Of a stretch of DNA of 12,710 bases, positions 1 to 6,367 are shown piece by piece (positions within the stretch are counted from its first letter, which is position 1; every line of letters begins with the position of its first letter). The position numbers and the translations under genes were made by a program. Source of the DNA: an uncultured Actinomycetes bacterium (GTDB lineage: Bacteria > Actinomycetota > Actinomycetes > Nanopelagicales > Nanopelagicaceae); assembly GCA_903922745.1 (NCBI GenBank), contig CAIXVA010000111.1, forward strand, positions 1 through 12,710, written 5' to 3'. The notes below the pieces were generated by a model. That model saw nothing but the letters and a program-made list of their open reading frames with translations, was not told the origin of the DNA and did not search any database.

Positions 1-249
1 AATCTTGCTAACGATGTTGCTAATGAAATTAGAAAGCATTACCCAAATGAACTAATCGATATTCCAATCCCACGCACCGTGCGTGTTTCAGAAGCACCAG
101 GATTTAAACAAACGGTGATGACATACGATCCTGTTTCACCAGGGGCCGTTGCATACATGGCTGTTGCACGCGAATTAGCAGAGCGCGGAAAACCTTTTGA
201 TTCAAATGTTGTTTCAATAAATTACAAACGTGAAGGTGAGATTGCTTAA
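1..249 (+). CDS. parA: Chromosome-partitioning ATPase ParA, C-terminal fragment
   Basis: Reading frame 1 is open from the window edge to a TAA at 247-249 and gives the last 82 residues of a ParA/Soj-type ATPase. The Walker motifs lie outside the window, so the call rests on the C-terminal signature: 'IPRTVRVSEAPGF' followed by 'YDPVSPGAVAYMAVARELAERG', which corresponds to the conserved IPR-x-V-R-x-SEAP and YDP-x-S-x-GA-x-AY segments of chromosomal ParA proteins. In this family ParA binds DNA non-specifically as an ATP dimer and moves ParB-bound origins apart. The stop codon overlaps the parB start by one base (TAATG), so the two genes are almost certainly co-transcribed and translationally coupled. 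The gene is cut only by the window edge; nothing suggests a pseudogene. Confidence 0.95.
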   Translation, partial: NLANDVANEIRKHYPNELIDIPIPRTVRVSEAPGFKQTVMTYDPVSPGAVAYMAVARELAERGKPFDSNVVSINYKREGEIA

Positions 250-1112
250 TGGCACGTCGTGGTGGACTTGGAACAAACCTTGATGCATTAATCCCAACAT
301 CATTAACTGTTGGTGACAAAGAGGTGGGACAGCAAAACGAAGTTGCCATCAGTGCAATTTCACCTAACCCACGTCAACCACGTACACACTTTGATCCTGT
401 CGCACTTGATGAATTAATTGCATCAATTAAAGAAATTGGCATTCTGCAACCACCTGTTGTGCGTCAAACAACTCCGGGTAAATATGAATTAATTATGGGA
501 GAGCGTCGTTTCCGTGCAGCAAAAGCCGCCGGTTTAAAGACCATCCCAGTCATTATTCGTCAAACACCAGATAACGAACTTCTGCGTGAAGCACTAATCG
601 AAAACATCCATCGCAGCCAACTGAACGCTCTTGAAGAAGCAGCCGCATATTCGCAACTGCTAACAGATTTTAATTGCACACATGACGAGCTTGCCCAAAA
701 ACTCGGACGATCCCGTCCACTGATTTCAAACACAATCCGTTTAATGAACTTGCCAACATCTGTTCAACAAAAATTGGCATCAGGTGTTTTATCTGCAGGT
801 CACGCTCGTGCGTTGTTGGGTTTAAGTGATGCTAGTGCAATCGAAAAACTTGCCACACGAATCGTTACTGAAGGTCTATCAGTCCGCGCAACAGAAGAAA
901 TTATTTCCTCAGGTGCACCAAAAGGACAGTCCACCAAAAAACCTAAGCAGACTAAATCTGCCAGCCCGGAATTACAGGAAATCGCAGAACGTATTGGCGA
1001 TGCGTTAGATACTCGAGTCTCGATTCAGGGCAGCGCGAAAAAAGGAACTATTGTTATCGAATTTGCTGGAGCAGAAGATTTAAAACGGATTACAAAGGCG
1101 TTAGAAAATTAA
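249..1112 (+). CDS. parB: Chromosome-partitioning protein ParB (parS-binding CTPase)
   Basis: A complete 287-residue ParB, close to the usual 280-330. The N-terminus 'MARRGGLGTNLDALIP' is the actinobacterial ParB opening that contacts ParA. The CTP-binding/clamp domain carries GERRFRA (84-90) and ENIHR (118-122), the conserved C-motifs. A helix-turn-helix for parS recognition follows at about 144-166 (ELAQKLGRSRPLISNTIRL), then a Lys/Ser-rich linker (about 220-240) and a small C-terminal dimerisation domain (about 240-287). A purine-rich AAGGTG at 233-238 could serve as ribosome binding site, and the ATG overlaps the parA stop. In the family ParB loads on parS, slides as a CTP clamp and recruits SMC. 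The stop codon (1110-1112) overlaps the stop of the opposing aminotransferase gene within TTAA. No full consensus parS was seen in the window; one partial match lies at 9390-9401. Confidence 0.97.
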   Translation: MARRGGLGTNLDALIPTSLTVGDKEVGQQNEVAISAISPNPRQPRTHFDPVALDELIASIKEIGILQPPVVRQTTPGKYELIMGERRFRAAKAAGLKTIPVIIRQTPDNELLREALIENIHRSQLNALEEAAAYSQLLTDFNCTHDELAQKLGRSRPLISNTIRLMNLPTSVQQKLASGVLSAGHARALLGLSDASAIEKLATRIVTEGLSVRATEEIISSGAPKGQSTKKPKQTKSASPELQEIAERIGDALDTRVSIQGSAKKGTIVIEFAGAEDLKRITKALEN

Positions 1113-2374
1113 CCCTTTAGTTCAAAACCTTTACGACTTGCCATTTCCTGCTTAATGACGCCACCAAGTGCTTTAACACCTTCGCGAATACGTTCAGGTG
1201 TTGGGTAGCAATAGGACAAACGCAAAGACCATGAACCAAAACCATCTGCATAAAACGCGGTGCCTGGAACATAGGCAACCTTTGCAACAATAGCTTTAGG
1301 CATCATTGCTGTTGTATCAATTTCAGGTGGCAAAGTAACCCAGACATAAAAACCACCACCGGGCTTTGTCCATTGCGCAGTTGCTGGAAAATGCTCATCC
1401 AATGATTCCAACATCGCATCGCGACGAGCCTTGTACAGCTCGCAAAATGATGCGATCTGATCGCGCCATGGCTGATCGGCTAAGTAACTAGAAATAGTTA
1501 ACTGTGTGAAGTTAGAAGGGCACAAAATTGAGGATTCGCTGGCGATAACCAATTTTTCCTTCAATGAAGGTGGCACAAGCGCCCAACCCACACGCAATCC
1601 AGGTGCGATTGTCTTTGAAAACGAGCCCAAGTAGATGACATTTTCTGAATCTTCAGCACGCATCGCATTAGGTGATGGCTTATCAAACCCCAACAGACCG
1701 TATGGATTGTCTTCAACAACAAAAATCCCTGCTTCACGGCAAATAGACAAGATTTCTGTTCGACGAGAAGCCGGCAATAAAACACCACTTGGGTTTTGGT
1801 AATTAGGAATTGTGTATAAAAATTTAATTTTACGACCCGCGGCACGCACACTCTTAATTGCTTCAGCAAGTGCTGACGGCACCAATCCATTGTCATCGGT
1901 TTCTACGTGAACTACATCTGCTTCATATTGATGAAAAGTTCCGAGCGCACCAACATAAGAAGGCGCTTCTGCAAGAACAACATCTTTAGGGTCTAAAAAG
2001 ATGCGTGAAATAAGGTCTAAAGCTTGTTGTGATCCAGTTGTAATTAAAACATCATCAGGATTACCGCGGATACCTTCAAGTGCCATAACTTCACAAATCT
2101 GTTCGCGAAGTTTTGGATGTCCTTGACCGTTTCCATACTGCAACGCTTCTTGTCCGTTGTTGCGAACTAGATTGTTAACGACATCAGCCATCATTCCCAT
2201 AGGAAGGGCGGAAAGATTTGGCATTCCACCCGCAAGTGAAACAATTTCTGGACGGGAAGCAACAGCAAAGAGAGAACGAATCTCACTTGGCTTCATGTGC
2301 GCGGCTCTGGATGCAAATCTTTCTTCAAGATTTTGAGGCGCACCCGTTGAGAAGCGTTGCGTTATGTCCGTCAT
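1109..2374 (-). CDS. PLP-dependent class I/II aminotransferase (LysN/MocR-type fold)
   Basis: A 421-residue fold-type I aminotransferase of the 2-aminoadipate/MocR-like branch, without a GntR DNA-binding domain. Visible signatures: GSQQALD (114-120) for phosphate contact, 'YTIPNYQNPSG' (187-197) with the Asn that hydrogen-bonds PLP, 'EDNPYG' (221-226) whose Asp contacts the pyridine nitrogen, the Schiff-base lysine in SFSKT (Lys254), and 'SLRLSYC' with Arg385 for the substrate carboxylate. All catalytic residues are intact, so it should be active; the amino donor cannot be read from sequence (2-aminoadipate, branched-chain, aromatic or alanine-type substrates are all possible). It is last in the minus-strand gene row, 41 bp after the cwlM-like gene, and no Shine-Dalgarno precedes the ATG; a weak -10-like TATGAC at 2386-2391 leaves open a promoter of its own. 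An aminotransferase near parB occurs, as I recall, in other actinobacteria, but its role there is unclear to me. Confidence 0.9.
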   Translation of the reverse strand: MTDITQRFSTGAPQNLEERFASRAAHMKPSEIRSLFAVASRPEIVSLAGGMPNLSALPMGMMADVVNNLVRNNGQEALQYGNGQGHPKLREQICEVMALEGIRGNPDDVLITTGSQQALDLISRIFLDPKDVVLAEAPSYVGALGTFHQYEADVVHVETDDNGLVPSALAEAIKSVRAAGRKIKFLYTIPNYQNPSGVLLPASRRTEILSICREAGIFVVEDNPYGLLGFDKPSPNAMRAEDSENVIYLGSFSKTIAPGLRVGWALVPPSLKEKLVIASESSILCPSNFTQLTISSYLADQPWRDQIASFCELYKARRDAMLESLDEHFPATAQWTKPGGGFYVWVTLPPEIDTTAMMPKAIVAKVAYVPGTAFYADGFGSWSLRLSYCYPTPERIREGVKALGGVIKQEMASRKGFELKG

Positions 2375-2415
2375 GGCCTAAGTCTGTCATACCCAAGGGA
2401 ATGCTTGAGTGTTAT

Positions 2416-3408
2416 TTAGCGGCGGATGCCCGCTTTACGAAGATCAGAAATACGCAAAGTTCCAGTTTTTGCATCATCTTCGGCGGCTAAATAAAGACGT
2501 TGAATCGCAATAACCAACGCTTCAGCAACCACATCACGAAAATCAGGTCGAGAAAGGCGAGCCAAATCACCAGGGTTGCTTACATACCCCACATCAATTC
2601 GAACAGTTGGCGCCATTGTCATGCGCAGCAAATCCCATGTTTTTGCATGGGTACGGCAATTTGTTAAATCTGTGCGAGCACAAATTTCTCGCTGTACTAA
2701 TGATGCAAATCGTTCACCGACAATCGAATGGACACCATGAGCATCACTGCCATAAAAATATGTTGCTGCTCCATGTGCTTTTTCATTGGCGTAAGAATCA
2801 ACATTTAAAGAGATCATTAAATCAGCGCCACTTTTATTACTAAATGCAATCCGCTCCTGTTCAGATGGATTATTAGTTGCACCGCGCGTTAAGAAAACAG
2901 AAGCACCTAGTGCTAGTAAGCGACCTTCGGTACGAACGGCAACATCGTAAACAAGTGCGTCATCACCATCGGGGTTTAACACAATTACTTTATTAGCAAG
3001 TGCAGGACCACGACTTTGTTGCATCGCATTTTGACGCAAAGTAGAAGGAACTCCCCCAGAAACAATCTTTGTTAAACGGATTAACGCAATAATTGTTGCC
3101 GGCCCACATTTTCCATCAACGGTCGCGCCAACAGATTTTTGAAAATCTTTAACAGCTATTTCAGTTCGCGGGCCATAAATTCCATCAACACGACCACAAT
3201 CAAAACCCATCTCAGTTAAGCGAGATTGCAAAGCGGCAATATCATCGCCATGCATTAATGGTGATTCTTGCAAATACAATGAACGATCTCCGAGCTTCCA
3301 CTGCGCTTCTTCTAATGCCCGCGCAGTGACCGCATCAACAAAACCCGTGACATCTAGGCCACGGGCTTGTTGAAATGAGCGGATCTCCGACTCGGTTAAA
3401 TCTGACAT
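2416..3408 (-). CDS. cwlM: CwlM-like cytoplasmic pseudo-amidase (PG-binding + Amidase_3 fold)
   Basis: A 330-residue protein with peptidoglycan-binding-like helices (about 5-40 as a partial repeat, 50-112 as a full repeat) followed by an N-acetylmuramoyl-L-alanine amidase (Amidase_3) fold (about 139-308) and a short tail. No signal peptide or membrane segment is present, so it should stay in the cytoplasm. Sites that bind zinc or catalyse in active amidases are changed: the first His motif (DPGHG in enzymes) reads NPDGD at 145-149, the usual SxHAD/N reads SLNVD (200-204, Asn202 in place of His), the ligand Glu region reads LVYD (152-155), and the catalytic Glu before GF/Y-x-SN is Asp272 (IDVGYVSN). 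This matches my recollection of M. tuberculosis CwlM (Rv3915), an essential regulator of precursor synthesis (MurA) and of MurJ/FhaA that PknB phosphorylates in its tail. The tail here keeps 'TGT' at 315-317. The N-terminus is about 50 residues shorter than the mycobacterial protein. It starts 4 bp after the trxA stop. Confidence 0.88.
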   Translation of the reverse strand: MSDLTESEIRSFQQARGLDVTGFVDAVTARALEEAQWKLGDRSLYLQESPLMHGDDIAALQSRLTEMGFDCGRVDGIYGPRTEIAVKDFQKSVGATVDGKCGPATIIALIRLTKIVSGGVPSTLRQNAMQQSRGPALANKVIVLNPDGDDALVYDVAVRTEGRLLALGASVFLTRGATNNPSEQERIAFSNKSGADLMISLNVDSYANEKAHGAATYFYGSDAHGVHSIVGERFASLVQREICARTDLTNCRTHAKTWDLLRMTMAPTVRIDVGYVSNPGDLARLSRPDFRDVVAEALVIAIQRLYLAAEDDAKTGTLRISDLRKAGIRR

Positions 3409-3412
3409 GAAT

Positions 3413-3736
3413 TTATGCGAGGAAGCTTTCTAGTTCCTTCAGTAGTGCTGGCTTTGGCTTAGCGCCAACAATTTGCTTTACAACTTCGCCATTAACAAAA
3501 ACATACATAGATGGAATTGATGTAATTCCATACTTCATTGCAATTGCAGACTCTTCATCTGTATTGAGTTTTACGATCTTTAGCTTCGCGCCATGCTCAT
3601 CTGAGATCTCCTCAAGAATTGGCCCAACAGCACGGCATGGACCACACCATTCAGCCCAAAAATCAACCAAAACAGGGGTGCTGCTCTTGAGAACATCTGC
3701 ATCAAATGATGCTGTCGTTACCTTGCTTGTTGCCAT
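3413..3736 (-). CDS. trxA: Thioredoxin
   Basis: A 107-residue classical thioredoxin, the normal family length. The redox motif WCGPC is at 30-34, the buried Asp25 lies in 'VLVDFWAEW', and the cis-proline is Pro75 in SIPSMYVF. It is a cytosolic disulfide reductase that receives electrons from the TrxB encoded just upstream (35-bp gap) and passes them to targets such as ribonucleotide reductase and peroxiredoxins. The start is supported by AAGGAG at 3743-3748, six bases before the ATG. The 35-bp gap is the second largest in the gene row and contains a TAATCT hexamer (3766-3771, minus strand) that could be a weak internal promoter, but this is not convincing alone. Equivalent to M. tuberculosis trxC by gene position. 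Confidence 0.97.
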   Translation of the reverse strand: MATSKVTTASFDADVLKSSTPVLVDFWAEWCGPCRAVGPILEEISDEHGAKLKIVKLNTDEESAIAMKYGITSIPSMYVFVNGEVVKQIVGAKPKPALLKELESFLA

Positions 3737-3771
3737 CGTTTGCTCCTTATTTGTCTATTAGTTAAAGATTA

Positions 3772-4698
3772 CTAGTGGGCTAAGAATTTTTCAGCATCAA
3801 GTGCTGCAGCACAGCCTGAACCAGCCGCAGTAATTGCCTGACGATAGGTATGGTCAACCAAATCTCCGCACGCAAAGACACCTTTTAGATTTGTTCGGGT
3901 TGATCGGCCTTCACAGACCACATACCCCTCGTTATCTAACGTGATTTGTCCTATCAATAATTCACTACGTGGAATATGTCCGATAGCGACAAACAAACCA
4001 GTAAATGTGCGTTCTGATTCGGTTCCATCAACAGTGTTTCGAAGTTTTAATCCTTCAACCTTGTCGGCGCCAAGCACATCAATTACTTCTGTGTTCCAGA
4101 CAAATTCAATTTTAGGATTAGCTTTTGCGCGCTCTGCCATAATCTTTGATGCGCGTAATTCGCCGCGACGGTGAATCAAAACAACTTTGTCTGCAAAACG
4201 TGTAAGGAAAGTTGCTTCTTCTACTGCAGAGTCTCCACCACCAACAACAGCAATTGTTTGTCCGCGGAAGAAGAAACCATCACATGTTGCACACCAAGAA
4301 ACTCCATGGCCAGATAAACGCTTTTCATTGACTAAACCAATTTCACGGTAGGCACTACCTGTAGCAAGAATTACAGATTTTGCTTTAACTGTGTTTCCTG
4401 AACCATCCTTCAAAATCTTTATATCCCCAGATAAATCCATTTCAACAATGTCATCTGTAATTAATTCGGCGCCAAAACGTTTAGCTTGCTTGCGCATACT
4501 GTCCATTAAATCTGGACCCATCACACCATCTGTAAAACCAGGAAAGTTTTCAACCTCAGTAGTGTTCATGAGTGCGCCACCTGCTGTGACAGAACCTTCG
4601 TAAATAATTGGATCTAACTGTGCACGTGCTGCATAGATGGCAGCGGTGTATCCAGCTGGACCTGATCCAACGATTACAACATTTCTTACTTCACTCAT
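3772..4698 (-). CDS. trxB: Thioredoxin-disulfide reductase (NADPH)
   Basis: A 308-residue low-molecular-weight thioredoxin reductase, a full-length flavoprotein. The FAD dinucleotide-binding motif GSGPAG is at 11-16, 'GGALMNTTEVENFPGF' (40-55) is the family FAD segment in its actinobacterial form, the redox pair is CATC (136-139), the NADPH site is GGGDS (153-157) with HRR (176-178) for the 2'-phosphate, and 'FACGD' (275-279) is the C-terminal FAD-contact motif. It transfers electrons from NADPH to thioredoxin in the cytosol. The ATG is preceded at four bases by a perfect anti-16S match, AGGAGG (4703-4708), one of the strongest ribosome binding sites in the window. It lies 22 bp after murJ. 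In mycobacteria sigM and its anti-sigma gene sit between these two; here nothing does. Confidence 0.97.
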   Translation of the reverse strand: MSEVRNVVIVGSGPAGYTAAIYAARAQLDPIIYEGSVTAGGALMNTTEVENFPGFTDGVMGPDLMDSMRKQAKRFGAELITDDIVEMDLSGDIKILKDGSGNTVKAKSVILATGSAYREIGLVNEKRLSGHGVSWCATCDGFFFRGQTIAVVGGGDSAVEEATFLTRFADKVVLIHRRGELRASKIMAERAKANPKIEFVWNTEVIDVLGADKVEGLKLRNTVDGTESERTFTGLFVAIGHIPRSELLIGQITLDNEGYVVCEGRSTRTNLKGVFACGDLVDHTYRQAITAAGSGCAAALDAEKFLAH

Positions 4699-4708
4699 GA
4701 CGCCTCCT
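4699..4708 (-). promoter_or_regulatory. Strong ribosome binding site of trxB
   Basis: On the minus strand the sequence AGGAGG occupies 4708-4703 and is followed by four bases and the ATG at 4698. It is a full match to the anti-Shine-Dalgarno core and fixes the trxB start. The short spacer and full complementarity contrast with several neighbours (the Nudix, pcnA, MFS and DUF5318 genes) that have no visible Shine-Dalgarno. Confidence 0.8.
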
Positions 4709-4720
4709 AGACCCTGAAAT

Positions 4721-6367
4721 CTAATCGTTTTCTTGCGGTTTTGCTGAACGGCGGCTGATTGAACTACCCAAGTGGCGGATCATCGAAATCTCTTCGATGT
4801 GAAGCGCTTTAGCAGCCAGAATGTATGCGAGGAATGCGACCACCATCACAATCAATAATTCGCCAGCACGTGCAGCACGCGACATATCAAGTGCAAGCCA
4901 CGAGATGTATTGAGTCAACGCAAACAGTGGCAGCATCGCAAGTAGTGATGCAATCAATAAACGAATGTGTTGTCCTAAGAATTCAGATAAGGCTAACTTA
5001 CCAACATGCTTCTTCAACAACCCTAGAGTTACAAATAGGCCAACTAAATAGCTGACTGAAAAAGCAACTCCCAATCCAACTGTCACCCACTGATTTTTTA
5101 AGAAATACAAGAAGAAATACGACAGGGCAACAGAGACAACATTAATTACTAAGATCGAAATGACTTGAGTCTTCGTATCTTCAAAGGCATTAAATCCACG
5201 GATCAAAATCAGGTTTATAGAAAACGCAACCAAACCAAAACTGAGTGCAGATAAAACATAACCGATATACCGTGAATCCTCATTAGGGATTCCAACGAAA
5301 ATGCTTTGTGTAATGAGTGGACCAAATAATAAAAACGCAACAGCGCTTGGAACTGTAATTACACCAACTAAACGAATTGCCCTAATTAATTGTGCTTTGA
5401 CATCATCTCGCTTACCTTCAAGTGCTAATTTTGAAATATGAGGCAAGATCGCTGTGATAATTGAAATCGTGACAATTGAATATGGCAGCAACATAACAAA
5501 ATAGGCATATGTATATGGTGTGTAACCAACACCAGTTGCAATACCTTCTTGTGCGCTTCGAACCGCTGCAGAGGTAGCGACGTTTACAGTTACTAAATAT
5601 CCAAGCTGCGAAATCAAAACGTAAACAAGGGTCCAACCAGCCAAGTTAAATGATTTTCCTAAACCTGACACCCCAAGCTTCGGTTTAATCGTAATTCCAA
5701 GCTTTCTAATAACTGGAATCAATACCAATGCCTGCACAACAACACTAAAAGTTGTTCCCCAGCCCAATAGCGCAACTTGATTCGAAGTAATACTGGAGAT
5801 ATCTACACCAGGAGAAAACAGTAAGAATCCTCCAAATAATGCGATTCCTACGAGGTTATTGGCAATCGGTGCCCACATGAGCGGCCCGAATGAACCGCGC
5901 GCGTTGGCTACCTGGCCCAACATTGTAAATAAACCAAGGAAGAAGATTTGTGGAAGGCAGTAACGAGTAAATGCAATTGCGATCTCTTGTTCAGCCTCAA
6001 AACCTGTTGTGAAGAACTCCGGTGCGTATAAACGAACTAAAGCGGGTGCAAAAAACATTCCAAGTGAAACAAGTACTAAAAGAATAAGTGAAATTGTTGT
6101 AATTAAACGTGACGCAAAATCATCGCCACCGTCGTGATGATCAAAAGATCTGACTAATTGCGGAATAAAGATTGCAGTTAATGCGCCACCAACAAGCAAG
6201 TTATACAAAATATTAGGCATTGTGTTTGCGACGTTAAATGTGTCCGCAAGCAATGTGGTTCCTAATACGGCAACAATTAAAATTCCGCGAACAAACCCAG
6301 TTATACGAGAAATAATTGTGCCCAATGCCATGATGCCTGAAGCACGGAAGAGTTCGTTAGATTTCAT
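4721..6367 (-). CDS. murJ: Lipid II flippase MurJ (MviN family)
   Basis: A 548-residue polytopic membrane protein of the MOP superfamily with hydrophobic segments throughout, consistent with 14 helices. The N-terminus 'SRITGFVRG' (20-28) is the MviN hallmark and includes arginines (Arg21, Arg27) equivalent to those needed in E. coli MurJ; 'ADTFNVANTMPNILYN' (41-56) is the TM2 region in its actinobacterial form. The family moves undecaprenyl-pyrophosphate-linked peptidoglycan precursor across the cytoplasmic membrane, upstream of the PBP encoded at the window's right end. The protein ends soon after the last helix; mycobacterial MviN (Rv3910) continues with a cytoplasmic pseudokinase-like domain, TM segment and external domain, all absent here. 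The start is fixed by AAGGAGG (6373-6379) five bases before the ATG, and the ATG overlaps the DUF6049 stop (ATGA, 6364-6367), indicating coupling. Confidence 0.95.
   Translation of the reverse strand: MKSNELFRASGIMALGTIISRITGFVRGILIVAVLGTTLLADTFNVANTMPNILYNLLVGGALTAIFIPQLVRSFDHHDGGDDFASRLITTISLILLVLVSLGMFFAPALVRLYAPEFFTTGFEAEQEIAIAFTRYCLPQIFFLGLFTMLGQVANARGSFGPLMWAPIANNLVGIALFGGFLLFSPGVDISSITSNQVALLGWGTTFSVVVQALVLIPVIRKLGITIKPKLGVSGLGKSFNLAGWTLVYVLISQLGYLVTVNVATSAAVRSAQEGIATGVGYTPYTYAYFVMLLPYSIVTISIITAILPHISKLALEGKRDDVKAQLIRAIRLVGVITVPSAVAFLLFGPLITQSIFVGIPNEDSRYIGYVLSALSFGLVAFSINLILIRGFNAFEDTKTQVISILVINVVSVALSYFFLYFLKNQWVTVGLGVAFSVSYLVGLFVTLGLLKKHVGKLALSEFLGQHIRLLIASLLAMLPLFALTQYISWLALDMSRAARAGELLIVMVVAFLAYILAAKALHIEEISMIRHLGSSISRRSAKPQEND

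Noticed and set aside
104..349. An 81-codon open frame antisense to parA/parB
   Set aside because: It crosses two real, strongly supported genes on the other strand and has no coding signature.
2392..2405. Short inverted repeat (CAAG/CTTG) between the cwlM-like and aminotransferase genes as a terminator
   Set aside because: The stem is only four pairs plus two beyond a mismatch and no T-run follows on the minus strand.
3766..3771. TAATCT as an internal promoter for trxA-cwlM-aminotransferase
   Set aside because: TANNNT hexamers are frequent in AT-rich DNA; the spacing gives a leader of about 20 bases with a good ribosome binding site, which is possible but not distinguishable from chance.
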